Positions 25,930-34,808 of a stretch of DNA of 64,000 nt are shown here, piece by piece (position 1 is the stretch's first letter; every line of letters begins with the position of its first letter). Source of the stretch: Candidatus Polarisedimenticolaceae bacterium (GTDB lineage: Bacteria; Acidobacteriota; Polarisedimenticolia; Polarisedimenticolales; DASRJG01); assembly GCA_036275915.1 (NCBI GenBank), contig DASUCV010000011.1, forward strand, positions 186,001-250,000, in the 5' to 3' direction. A model generated the notes under the pieces. That model was not told where the DNA came from. It saw only the letters and a program-made list of their open reading frames with translations, and made no database searches. Position numbers and translations under genes: made by a program.

Positions 25930-27216
25930 ATGCCGCCGGTCTATGAATCGTCGGAGGAGTTCGCTAAACGCCTGGACGAGCGCGATCCGCTCGCCAGGTT
26001 CCGCGAGCGCTTCGAGATCCCGCCGGTCCTCTACGTGAACGGCAACTCGCTCGGCCTCATGCCCAAGGCCGCACGGACGCGCGTGATCCAGGAGCTCGAC
26101 GATTGGTCTCGCCTCGGCGTCGAGGGTCACTTCCAGGCGAAGACGCCTTGGTTTTCGTACCACGAGATCTTCCGCGAGAGCGGGGCCGCGCTCGTCGGCG
26201 CGCGTCCCGGCGAAGTGGTCATGATGAACGGGCTCACCGTCAACCTTCATCTCATGATGGCGAGCTTCTACCGGCCGGATGCGAAGCGGCACAAGATCCT
26301 GATCGAGGACGGCGCCTTCCCGTCCGACACCTACGCCATGGAGTCGCAGCTCGCGGTCCACGGCTTCGATCCCGTGGAGGGGTTGATCCGGCAGCGGCCG
26401 CGTGACGGCGAGACCACCCTCCGCACCGAGGACGTCGTCGCCACGATCGAGGCGCGCGGGGACGAGATCGCGCTCGTCCTCCTCCCCGGCGTCCAGTACT
26501 ACACCGGCCAGCTCCTCGACATGCCGGCGATCACCGCCGCCGCGCAGGCGCGCGGCTGCATCGCCGGCTGGGACCTCGCGCACGCCGCCGGGAACGTTCC
26601 GCTCGCGCTCCACGACTGGAACGTCGACTTCGCCGTCTGGTGCTCCTACAAGTACCTGAACGCCGGGCCGGGGGCGGTCGGCGGCTGCTTCGTGCACGAG
26701 CGTCACGGCGCCGACGCGAAGCTCCCGCGTCTCGCGGGCTGGTGGGGGAACGATCCGGCGACACGCTTCCGCATGGATGCCGAGCGCACCTTCGTGCCGC
26801 GCGCGGGCGCCGACGGCTGGCAGCTTTCGAATCCGCCGATCCTCGCCATGGCGCCTCTCGCCGCCTCGCTCGAGATCTTCTCCGAGGCCGGTATGCAGTC
26901 GCTGCGGACGAAGTCGCTCGCGCTGACCGGCTACCTCGAGTGGCTGATCAGAGGGGACAGCTTCCGAAACTCCAGAGGAGTTTCGGAAGCTGTCCCCTCT
27001 TTCGAGTTGATCACGCCGAGCGATCCGGCGGCGCGCGGGTGCCAGCTCTCGCTCCGTGTCCTCGACGAGCCGAAGATCGTGCTCCGCGCCCTCGAGGCGG
27101 CGGGTGTCGTCGCCGACCACCGGCCCCCCGACGTCATCCGCGTCGCCCCGGTGCCGCTGTACAACACCTTCCACGAAGTCTGGCGGCTCGCTCGGGTCCT
27201 GGCCGGGGCCGCATGA
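25930..27216 (+). CDS. kynU: kynureninase carrying an in-frame repeat insertion
   Basis: A PLP-dependent hydrolase (428 aa) that splits kynurenine or 3-hydroxykynurenine to anthranilate or 3-hydroxyanthranilate plus alanine. Typical sites are the N-terminal YVNGNSLGLMPK, GWDLAHAAGN, and the PLP lysine K241 in CSYKYLNAGPG. Residues 341-357 (RGDSFRNSRGVSEAVPS) are exactly encoded by a 51-bp palindromic repeat (26950-27000). They sit between LTGYLEWLI and FELITPSDPAARG, a loop where homologues have no such sequence. The frame stays open and the rest of the fold is intact. The stop overlaps the kmo start (ATGA). Confidence 0.93.
   Translation: MPPVYESSEEFAKRLDERDPLARFRERFEIPPVLYVNGNSLGLMPKAARTRVIQELDDWSRLGVEGHFQAKTPWFSYHEIFRESGAALVGARPGEVVMMNGLTVNLHLMMASFYRPDAKRHKILIEDGAFPSDTYAMESQLAVHGFDPVEGLIRQRPRDGETTLRTEDVVATIEARGDEIALVLLPGVQYYTGQLLDMPAITAAAQARGCIAGWDLAHAAGNVPLALHDWNVDFAVWCSYKYLNAGPGAVGGCFVHERHGADAKLPRLAGWWGNDPATRFRMDAERTFVPRAGADGWQLSNPPILAMAPLAASLEIFSEAGMQSLRTKSLALTGYLEWLIRGDSFRNSRGVSEAVPSFELITPSDPAARGCQLSLRVLDEPKIVLRALEAAGVVADHRPPDVIRVAPVPLYNTFHEVWRLARVLAGAA
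26950..27000 (+). repeat. palindromic repeat inserted in frame in kynU
   Basis: Two identical-family 23-base arms (26950-26972; 26978-27000) with a 5-base loop, 51 bp in all, exactly 17 codons. The arms are the same sequence as the perfect palindrome at 21644. Confidence 0.93.
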
Positions 27217-28517
27217 GATCGGTGACCGTCGTCGGCGCCGGCCTCGGCGGATCGCTCATGGCGGTTCTCCTGGGCCGCGCGGGCCACCGCGTGCGCGTCT
27301 TCGAGCGGCGTCCCGACCCGCGGAAGACGAGCGCGGGGCGCGGGCGCTCGATCAACCTCGCGATCTCGACGCGCGGCCTCGCGGGCCTCGAGCGCGCCGG
27401 CCTGATGCGCGAGCTGCTCGAGGTCGCGATCCCGATGCGCGGCCGGATGGTCCACGGTCCGGACGGCACGCTCGCCTTCCAGCCGTACGGCCACGAGGCG
27501 CACCACGTCATTCATTCGGTCTCGCGCGCCGGACTGAACAAGCTCCTCGTCGAGGCGGCCGAGGCGATGCCGAACGTCGAGGTCGTCTTCGCGAAGCGCT
27601 GCGTCGACGTCGATCTCGCCGCCGGGCGCTGCACCTTCGACGATGCCTCGGTAGCCGAAGCCGACCTCGTCGTGGGAGCGGACGGCGCCTACTCCGAGGT
27701 TCGTCTCGCGCTCCAGAAGAGCGACCGGTTCGACTACCGGCAGGACTACCTCGAGTTCGGCTACAAGGAGCTGACGATCCCGGCGAAGAACGGCGAGTTC
27801 GCGATGGAGCCGAACGCGCTCCACATCTGGCCGCGCGGCGGCTTCATGATGATCGCGCTCCCCAACGTCGACCGCTCCTTCACCTGCACCTGCTTCTGGC
27901 GTTTCTCCGGACCGAACTCGTTCTCGGCGCTGACCACCGCACCCGAGGTGCGGGCGTACTTCGAGCGCGTCTTCCCCGACGCCGTGCCGTTGATGCCTGC
28001 GCTCGAGGAAGACTTCGTCTTGAACCCCGTGGGCTCGCTCGTCACCGTACGCTGCGCGCCGTGGCGGTTCGAGGGCCGCGCCGTGCTCCTGGGCGATGCG
28101 GCGCATGCGATCGTGCCGTTCTACGGGCAGGGGGCCAACGCCGCGTTCGAGGATTGCATCGTCCTCGACGAGTGCCTCGCGGCCCGGCCCGGCGACGTCG
28201 CGGCCGCGCTCGCCGACTACGAGAGCCGCCGCAAGGTCCACGCCGACGCCGTCGCCGACCTCGCGCTCGCGAACTTCGTCGAGATGCGCGACAAGACTGC
28301 GTCGAAGGCGTTCCTCCTCGGCAAGAAGCTCGAGAAGCTTCTGGCGCGCGTGTTCCCCGGCCGGTTCGTGCCGCTCTACTACATGGTGTCGTTCAGCCGC
28401 GTGCCCTACGCCGACGCGGTCCGCCGCGCGGCGCTCCAGTGGCGCATCCTGCGCTGGGCCGCGGCGGCCGCCGCCGTCGTGCTCGTCGCGCTCGTCCTGT
28501 CGCTCCTCCTGAGGTGA
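27213..28517 (+). CDS. kmo: kynurenine 3-monooxygenase
   Basis: A FAD-dependent aromatic hydroxylase (434 aa) that turns kynurenine into 3-hydroxykynurenine with NADPH and oxygen. It has the N-terminal GAGLGGS dinucleotide motif (residues 8-14), RSINLAISTRG, the DG motif VVGADGAYSEVR, and GDAAHAIVPFYGQGANAAFED. A hydrophobic C-terminal helix (WAAAAAAVVLVALVLSLLL) parallels the membrane anchor of eukaryotic KMO. The ATG overlaps the kynU stop by 4 bp, and the tryptophan dioxygenase gene follows after 5 bp. Confidence 0.95.
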   Translation: MRSVTVVGAGLGGSLMAVLLGRAGHRVRVFERRPDPRKTSAGRGRSINLAISTRGLAGLERAGLMRELLEVAIPMRGRMVHGPDGTLAFQPYGHEAHHVIHSVSRAGLNKLLVEAAEAMPNVEVVFAKRCVDVDLAAGRCTFDDASVAEADLVVGADGAYSEVRLALQKSDRFDYRQDYLEFGYKELTIPAKNGEFAMEPNALHIWPRGGFMMIALPNVDRSFTCTCFWRFSGPNSFSALTTAPEVRAYFERVFPDAVPLMPALEEDFVLNPVGSLVTVRCAPWRFEGRAVLLGDAAHAIVPFYGQGANAAFEDCIVLDECLAARPGDVAAALADYESRRKVHADAVADLALANFVEMRDKTASKAFLLGKKLEKLLARVFPGRFVPLYYMVSFSRVPYADAVRRAALQWRILRWAAAAAAVVLVALVLSLLLR

Positions 28518-28522
28518 GGCCC

Positions 28523-29296
28523 ATGCCCGAGCTCACGTACGCCAGCTACCTCCACATCGAGCGCCTGCTCGACCTCCAGGAACCTCGCTCGACCCCGGCC
28601 GAGCACGACGAGATGCTCTTCATCGTCATCCACCAGGTCTTCGAGCTGTGGTTCAAGGAGATGCTCCACGAGATCGAGAAGGCGAAGGCGGACTTCAGCG
28701 CGGGCGACACGTTCGGCGCGATCCACACCTTCAAGCGCCTCCGCACGATCATGAAGACGCTCGTCGGCCAGCTCGACATCCTCGAGACGATGACGCCGAT
28801 GTCGTTCTCGGCGTTCCGCGACCGCCTCGACACCGCTTCCGGGTTCCAGTCGTTCCAGTTCCGCGAGCTGGAGTTCGTCCTCGGCCTGAAGCGCCCCGAG
28901 ATGCTCCGCTTCGCGGCGTCGCCCCACGCGAGGGCGTTGCTCGAGGCGCGCCTCCAGGCGCCCTCCCTCATCGATCACTTCTACGAGTTCCTCGAGCGCC
29001 ACGGCGTCGCGATTCCGTCGTCGCAGCGGGGCAATGACGCCCATCCTCCGAGCCTGGAGATCCAGAGCGGTCTCCTCCATCTCTACAAGACTCGTCCGGA
29101 ATTGGCGATCCTCTTCGAGTCGATGACCGATCTCGACGAGGGGTTCCAAGAATGGAAGTACCGCCACGTGAAGCTCGTGGAACGCACGATCGGCAACAAG
29201 AAAGGCACCGGCGGATCTTTGGGTGTGGAGTTCTTGAAGCAAAGTCTCTTTCGCCCGGTGTTCCCGGACTTATGGGCGATCCGGCACGAGTTGTAG
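28523..29296 (+). CDS. kynA: tryptophan 2,3-dioxygenase
   Basis: A heme dioxygenase (257 aa) that opens the indole ring of tryptophan to N-formylkynurenine. Typical motifs are LTYASYLHIERLLDLQ, FIVIHQVFELWFKEML (distal His), SFQFRELEFVLG and WKYRHVKLVERTIGNKKGTGG (proximal heme His). Its length fits the bacterial TDO family. It starts 5 bp after kmo in the operon and supplies the first step. A short intergenic stretch (about 70 bp) separates it from the desaturase. Confidence 0.95.
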   Translation: MPELTYASYLHIERLLDLQEPRSTPAEHDEMLFIVIHQVFELWFKEMLHEIEKAKADFSAGDTFGAIHTFKRLRTIMKTLVGQLDILETMTPMSFSAFRDRLDTASGFQSFQFRELEFVLGLKRPEMLRFAASPHARALLEARLQAPSLIDHFYEFLERHGVAIPSSQRGNDAHPPSLEIQSGLLHLYKTRPELAILFESMTDLDEGFQEWKYRHVKLVERTIGNKKGTGGSLGVEFLKQSLFRPVFPDLWAIRHEL

Positions 29297-29367
29297 AGGA
29301 CTCGACGTGGGCCGCTCGAACCTCTATCCTTATTCCCGACGGTAGCCCGTTCTTTTTCCGCGAGGTG

Positions 29368-30096
29368 ATGGTGCTGATCTCGTTTTTAATCGCGTTGGGT
29401 GTGTCGCTCATCGTCCTCCAGGTCATGGTGTTCAGCACCACGATCTATCTCCACCGCGGCATCACGCACCGCGCCGTCATTTTCAACCCGGTGATCGCCT
29501 GGCTGTTCCGCCTCGCCGTGTGGCTCACGACGGGGATCATCCCGCGCGAGTGGGTGGCGGTACACCGCAAGCACCACGCGCACACCGAAGAAGACGGCGA
29601 TCCGCACAGCCCGAAGCTCCTGGGTTTCTGGAAGGTCCAGCTCGGGAACGTCTATTACTACATCAAGGAAGCGCGGAACCCCGAGACGGTCTCCACGTTC
29701 GCCAAGGACCTCCAGAAGTCCGACTTCTGGGACAAGATCGCGTTCAACAACGGTCTCCTCGGGATGGCGGTCGGCACCGGCCTCCTCTGCCTGACGCTCG
29801 GCTTCTGGTGGGGGATCTTCGCGGCGACGTTCGCCGGCTTCAGTTACGTCTTCGTCCTCTCGTCGTCGATCAACGGCCTCTGCCACGCGTTCGGCTACAA
29901 GAACTTCGACAACACCGCGGGGAACTTCCGCTCGGTGGCGCTCCTCACCGGGGGCGAGGGGCTGCACAACAACCACCACGGCCACCCTCGCATGGCGAAG
30001 TTCAGCGTCAAGGCGTCGGAGATCGACCCCGCGTGGCCCGTGATCCGCTCGCTCGAGCTCATGGGGCTCGCGAAGGTCGCCAAGGCGACTGCCTAA
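29368..30096 (+). CDS. fatty acid desaturase (acyl-CoA/lipid delta-9 type)
   Basis: A membrane di-iron desaturase (242 aa) with two hydrophobic pairs and three His boxes: HRGITH (H29-H34), HRKHHAH and HNNHHGH. Its order and spacing match type I acyl desaturases that insert a cis double bond into fatty acyl chains. The start is ATG 29368 after GAGG; earlier in-frame ATGs fall inside kynA. It interrupts the kynurenine operon between kynA and kynB on the same strand. No metabolic link to tryptophan is obvious, so it may be a cotranscribed passenger. Confidence 0.88.
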   Translation: MVLISFLIALGVSLIVLQVMVFSTTIYLHRGITHRAVIFNPVIAWLFRLAVWLTTGIIPREWVAVHRKHHAHTEEDGDPHSPKLLGFWKVQLGNVYYYIKEARNPETVSTFAKDLQKSDFWDKIAFNNGLLGMAVGTGLLCLTLGFWWGIFAATFAGFSYVFVLSSSINGLCHAFGYKNFDNTAGNFRSVALLTGGEGLHNNHHGHPRMAKFSVKASEIDPAWPVIRSLELMGLAKVAKATA

Positions 30097-30713
30097 TCGT
30101 CTACGACATCACGCCGCCGGTCTCGACGGCCCTCGGCGTCTGGCCGGGCGACACGCCGCCTTCGCGCGAGGTCCTCCTCGACATGCGGCGCGGCGACAAC
30201 ATCACCCTCTCGACCCTGCACGCCACCGTGCACCTCGGCGCCCACGCCGACGCGCCGTCGCACTACGGCAAGGACGCCGCCGCGATCGACGAGCGTCCGC
30301 TCGACTTCTACCTGGGCCCGTGCCGCGTCGTGCACATCCCGGTCGCGCGAGGCACGAAGATCACGCCCGAGATGGTCCCCGGTGACCTCCGCGCCGAGCG
30401 GATCCTCGTCGCGACCGGCACCTTCCCCGATTCCGAGCGCTGGAACGCCGACTTCGCCGCCTTCGCCCCGGAGACGGTCGACCTGCTCCACGAGCGCGGC
30501 GCGCGCCTCGTCGGGATCGACACGCCGAGCGTCGACCTCCAGGACGCCAAGGAGCTGGTCGCGCACGCGCGCTTCCTCGCCCACGACATGGCGATCCTCG
30601 AAGGGCTCGTCCTCGACCGGGTCCCCGAGGGGGAATACGAGCTCATCGCGCTGCCCCTGCGCCTGGTGGGGTTCGACGCCAGCCCGGTAAGGGCGATTCT
30701 CAGGAGTCTTTAG
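30033..30713 (+). CDS. kynB: kynurenine formamidase (KynB, cyclase family)
   Basis: A metal-dependent hydrolase that removes formate from N-formylkynurenine. Homology starts at IVYDITPPVSTALGVWPGDTP and includes HLGAHADAPSHY (the HxGxHxDxPxH metal motif) and GIDTPSVDLQDA. The ATG/GTG/TTG codon closest to that point in frame is GTG 30033, inside the desaturase gene, which would add 21 unconserved residues. ATC at 30096, directly over the desaturase stop (TAATC) and 10 bases after AAGG, matches the conserved start better but is a rare initiator. I list the longer frame. It completes tryptophan to kynurenine with kynA. Confidence 0.85.
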   Translation: MARDPLARAHGAREGRQGDCLIVYDITPPVSTALGVWPGDTPPSREVLLDMRRGDNITLSTLHATVHLGAHADAPSHYGKDAAAIDERPLDFYLGPCRVVHIPVARGTKITPEMVPGDLRAERILVATGTFPDSERWNADFAAFAPETVDLLHERGARLVGIDTPSVDLQDAKELVAHARFLAHDMAILEGLVLDRVPEGEYELIALPLRLVGFDASPVRAILRSL

Positions 30714-30729
30714 CGACCCTGGCGGCTCT

Positions 30730-30760
30730 TCCCTGCCGATTGCGATTACTCCGGCAGGGA
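30730..30760 (+). promoter_or_regulatory. hairpin covering the ribosome site of the FG-GAP gene
   Basis: TCCCTGCCG (30730-30738) pairs perfectly with CGGCAGGGA (30752-30760), a 9-bp stem with a 13-base loop. The 3' arm contains most of the GGGAGGA ribosome-binding site eight bases before the ATG at 30768. There is no T-run, so it is more likely a translation-blocking hairpin (thermosensor or RNA switch) than a terminator. Confidence 0.5.
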
Positions 30761-30767
30761 GGAAGCC

Positions 30768-33700
30768 ATGCGCTCCATCACGTTCGCCGCCGTCGCCCTG
30801 TCATCGATCCTGCCCGCACTCTCGGCGGCGCCGCCGCCCTCGAGCTGGATCGATGAAGCGGAAATGCGCCTGCAGCAGCGCGAGTACGAGATCACCTCGG
30901 TGCAGGGGACTTGGCAAGCCCCCAACCACGCGCAGGGGTTCCGGACGTCATTCGACGAAACAGGTATCCACCTCGTCCCTCGCGACGAATCGGCGAGCCG
31001 ATGGGAGATGGGACTGACGCTGGCAGCCACCGGGCGGCCCTCGTCGCTCGCGGCTCCCGCCACCGCGACGTCACAGGTGGACGGCGCACGAATGATCTAC
31101 GTGCGCGGAGAAATCCACGAGTGGTACGTCAACGATCCCGACGGGCTGGAGCAGGGATTCACGATCGCCGCCCCTCCCGAAGGAACCCGCGGCACCTTTG
31201 TGATCGACCTCGCGTTGTCGGGCACACTGGAGCCCCTGAAATCCAGAGGCGACGGCGCGATCGCGCTGGGTGTGCCCGGCGGCGAAGCCTTGTTGCATTA
31301 CACGGATCTCAAGGTGACCGACGCGCGTGGGAACGAGCTGCCGGCCCATCTCGGTCCTTACTCGCACACCGGGCACTTGGGAATCCGGCTTTCCTTCGAT
31401 GACACGGGTGCGACCTATCCGGTCACGGTCGACCCTCGTATCAAGTTCGTCAGCAACGCGACGTGGCAACAGGGAAGCGGGCAGTCGGCTTCGTGGTTCG
31501 GCTACTCCGTGTCGACGGCGGGCGACGTCAACGGCGACGGCTATTCCGACGTGATCATCGGCGCTCCTCTTTACGACAACGGGCAGGACGGCGAAGGGCG
31601 CGCGTACCTTTACCTGGGGGGTCCGAACGGTCTCGCGACAACACCCGCCTGGACCGCCGAGAGCGATCAGATACAAGCCAACTTCGGCTGGGTGGTCGCC
31701 GCCGCTGGCGACGTGAACGGCGACGGTTACGCCGACGTGATCGTCAGTTCGCCGGGATGGAACAACGGGTCCGGGAAGGTGTGGGTCTACTACGGACAGC
31801 CCGGAGGGCTTCCCGCTGTCGCTTCATGGACCAAAGAGGGGGCGCAGCTCTTCGGCGCGTTCGGCAATTCCGCCGCGACCGCAGGGGACGTCAACGGCGA
31901 CGGCTACGCCGACGTGATCATCGGCGCGCCGTCCGAGGCGAACGGCCAATCGCTCGAGGGTCGCGCCTACGTCTTCCTGGGCAGCGCTTCCGGCCTGGCG
32001 GCGAACGCGGCCTGGACCGCCGAAAGCAATCAAGCCAACGCGGACTTCGGCGTCTCGGTGGCGACCGCCGGTGACGTGAACGGCGACGGGTACGACGACG
32101 TGATCATTGGCGCCGACCAGTACGACAACCCCGAGTTGAACGAGGGACGCGCGTTCGTGTACTTGGGCGGCCCCGGAGGCCTCGCGGCGTCCGCCGTCTG
32201 GACGGGCGAGTCGAACCAAGCGGGCGCGCAGTACGGCGCATCCGTGGCGACCGCGGGAGACGTCAACGGCGACGGTTACGCCGACATCATCGTGGGAGCG
32301 CCTTGGTACGACGATCCATCCGACGCCGAAGGACGGGTCTACGTCTATTACGGCGGTCCGGGTGGACCCGCAACGACCGCCGCATGGACGAAAGAGCTGG
32401 ACGTCGCGGGAGCCCACTTCGGCGCGTCCGTTGCGACCGCCGGGGACGTGAACGGCGACGGCTACGCCGACGTCATCATCGGGGCGCCGCAGCACGCCAC
32501 GAACGCAGGACGCGTCGTCTGCTTCGTCGGAGGACCTTCCGGACTCGCGACCGACCCGTGGTACGACCGCCAGGGGGGAATTGCCGGCGTCCTCATGGGT
32601 ATTTCGGTCGGCACCGCCGGCGACGTGGACGGCGACGGATTTTCGGACCTTATCTACGGCGAGGAGGATCCGTCGAGTAACGGAAGCGCTGTCGTGGATC
32701 GCGTCTCGGCGGACCCGCCGAACAACGCCCCACAGTGGACCGGCGAGGGGAGTCAGGCGAGCGCCGGCTATGGCGTGACGGTGGCTTCCGCCGGTGACGT
32801 CAATGGCGACGGCTATTCGGATGTCCTCGTCGGCTCGTACCTCTACAGCAATGGCCAGGGACAGGAAGGGAAGGCATATCTCTACATGGGCGGCCCCAGC
32901 GGCGTCTCGACAATCGCGGCATGGAGCGTGGAGAGCAACGTCACGGCCGCTCAGCTCGGCATCGCGTTGGCCGGCGCAGGCGACGTCAATGGAGACGGCT
33001 ATGCCGACGTCATCATCGCGGCGCCTGGCTCGCCGACGAATACCGTCGCGGTGTACTACGGCTCGGCAAGCGGATTACCCTTGACGCCGAGCTGGTCGCT
33101 GAACGGTCCCACGAGCTCCGGGATTTCGGTCGCCTCCGCGGGTGACGTCAACGGCGATGGATACTCGGACATCCTCGTCGGTTGGCCCTACAACTCACAG
33201 GCGGGGACATTCAACGGCCGCGTCGATCTCTACCTTGGATCCGCGTCAGGCCTCAGCGCGACGCCTGCCTGGACTCGATTCGGGAACACCGCGGGGATGG
33301 AATTCGGCTACAGCGTGGCCAGCGCAGGCGACGTCAACGGAGATGGGTTCTCCGACGTCATCATCGGTGCGCCGACATTTTCGAACGGTCAGTCGAACGA
33401 GGGAGAGGCATTCGTCTTCACCGGCTCAGCGGTCGTCGGCACCCCCCTCAATCTCCTCTGGAGCCAGGAGTCGAACATCGCGGGAGCGCAATACGGTTCC
33501 AGCGTCGCCAGCGGAGGCGACATCAATGGCGATGGATACTCCGACGTCCTCGTCGGGCAGCCATGCAATAACCCGTCGCCTGGTCCGGGACCGATCTGGT
33601 TCGGCGGGCCCGCCGGGATGACGCTCGACACCGCCTACACGAACGTCCTCTGCCAAGTGGCATCCGCAGCGGACATCGACCAGGACGGTTACGGGGACGT

Positions 33701-34745
33701 CCTGACGATGACGGGGATGCTGTTCGGCGCGGCTGACGGGGTCCTGCGATCGTCCGGTTGGGCACCGACGATCGGCTTTCACGTCGCGAACGTTGGTCAG
33801 CCCATCGCCTCGGCCGGGGACGTCAATGGCGACGGATTCCCGGACATCGTCGTCGGTTACAACACTCAGACCGTCGACCAGAGCAACCAGGGAACCGCGT
33901 CGGTCTACCTCGGCGGAGGGCCGGCCTCGAACGGAACCACCAAGCGGCGGTTACCCCGGCAGCTTGAATCGAATCTGACGACGCCGATCTCCCTCTTCGG
34001 GAAGTCGGATTCGCAGACCGGGTTCCATCTCGCGGCGCTCGGAGGGACGGCGGCAGGCCGATCTCGGGTCCGCCTCGTGTGGGACGTCAAACCCAGCGGA
34101 ACGCCGTACAACGGGAGCGGACTCGGTTCGACTCCGGTCACCGACACCGGCGCGCCGGGTTCGGCCGGCAGCTTGGCATCGTTCAACGTCCTGGCTTCCG
34201 GTCTCGGTCACGGCTCGACCTATCACTGGCGCGTGCGCACGACGAGCGCGAACCCGTTCTTCCCGCGTACGCCGTGGATCACGGCAGTCGGGAATACGTC
34301 CACCGAAGCGAAGCTCCGCATGTCCGGCTGCATCGACAGCGACGGCGACGGTTACGGTGCCGCCAGCGATCCGTCGTGCACCTTCGCTCAAGCTGATTGC
34401 GACGACCAGAATGGGAATGTCTGGGCGGCACCCGGTGAAACCTCGAACCTGATGTTCAGCGGAAAGACGACGCTGGTCTGGAGCGCTCCGGCATCGCCTG
34501 GGGGATCCCCCACGGGGCTGAGCTACGACCTGCTTCGCTCGGGCCTCGCGGCCGACTTCTCGACAGGCTGCATCGTTTCCGGTGTGCAGAGTCCTTCGGC
34601 GACCGACACGTTCGTGCCGCCGCTCTCGTCACCGGTTTCTTACTACCTGAGCCGGGCCAGAAATGCGTGCCCGAACGGCATTGGCAGCGGCACGCTTGGA
34701 ACCATGAGCGACGGCACCCCTCGCATGGGGAGTACTTGCCCATGA
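30768..34745 (+). CDS. secreted FG-GAP/VCBS propeller protein, 1325 aa
   Basis: An exported protein with a signal peptide (MRSITFAAVALSSILPALSA). The N-terminal ~220 residues form a beta domain found on such exoproteins. Fourteen FG-GAP repeats follow, each carrying a calcium loop like GDVNGDGYADVIIGAP; fourteen would build two seven-blade propellers. Near the end come DSDGDGYG and the MopE-type motif ADCDDQNGNVWAAPGE (residues ~1190-1230). A C-terminal FN3-like module then runs to the final TCP. The molecule is likely a cell-surface adhesin or matrix protein. The ECF sigma and kinase genes lie just downstream on the same strand. Confidence 0.88.
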   Translation: MRSITFAAVALSSILPALSAAPPPSSWIDEAEMRLQQREYEITSVQGTWQAPNHAQGFRTSFDETGIHLVPRDESASRWEMGLTLAATGRPSSLAAPATATSQVDGARMIYVRGEIHEWYVNDPDGLEQGFTIAAPPEGTRGTFVIDLALSGTLEPLKSRGDGAIALGVPGGEALLHYTDLKVTDARGNELPAHLGPYSHTGHLGIRLSFDDTGATYPVTVDPRIKFVSNATWQQGSGQSASWFGYSVSTAGDVNGDGYSDVIIGAPLYDNGQDGEGRAYLYLGGPNGLATTPAWTAESDQIQANFGWVVAAAGDVNGDGYADVIVSSPGWNNGSGKVWVYYGQPGGLPAVASWTKEGAQLFGAFGNSAATAGDVNGDGYADVIIGAPSEANGQSLEGRAYVFLGSASGLAANAAWTAESNQANADFGVSVATAGDVNGDGYDDVIIGADQYDNPELNEGRAFVYLGGPGGLAASAVWTGESNQAGAQYGASVATAGDVNGDGYADIIVGAPWYDDPSDAEGRVYVYYGGPGGPATTAAWTKELDVAGAHFGASVATAGDVNGDGYADVIIGAPQHATNAGRVVCFVGGPSGLATDPWYDRQGGIAGVLMGISVGTAGDVDGDGFSDLIYGEEDPSSNGSAVVDRVSADPPNNAPQWTGEGSQASAGYGVTVASAGDVNGDGYSDVLVGSYLYSNGQGQEGKAYLYMGGPSGVSTIAAWSVESNVTAAQLGIALAGAGDVNGDGYADVIIAAPGSPTNTVAVYYGSASGLPLTPSWSLNGPTSSGISVASAGDVNGDGYSDILVGWPYNSQAGTFNGRVDLYLGSASGLSATPAWTRFGNTAGMEFGYSVASAGDVNGDGFSDVIIGAPTFSNGQSNEGEAFVFTGSAVVGTPLNLLWSQESNIAGAQYGSSVASGGDINGDGYSDVLVGQPCNNPSPGPGPIWFGGPAGMTLDTAYTNVLCQVASAADIDQDGYGDVLTMTGMLFGAADGVLRSSGWAPTIGFHVANVGQPIASAGDVNGDGFPDIVVGYNTQTVDQSNQGTASVYLGGGPASNGTTKRRLPRQLESNLTTPISLFGKSDSQTGFHLAALGGTAAGRSRVRLVWDVKPSGTPYNGSGLGSTPVTDTGAPGSAGSLASFNVLASGLGHGSTYHWRVRTTSANPFFPRTPWITAVGNTSTEAKLRMSGCIDSDGDGYGAASDPSCTFAQADCDDQNGNVWAAPGETSNLMFSGKTTLVWSAPASPGGSPTGLSYDLLRSGLAADFSTGCIVSGVQSPSATDTFVPPLSSPVSYYLSRARNACPNGIGSGTLGTMSDGTPRMGSTCP

Positions 34746-34808
34746 GTCCCTACCAAAATCGCGCAAATCGCTTGCCGGGACGCACGCAGCGGGGTAGTTT
34801 CGAGACGA

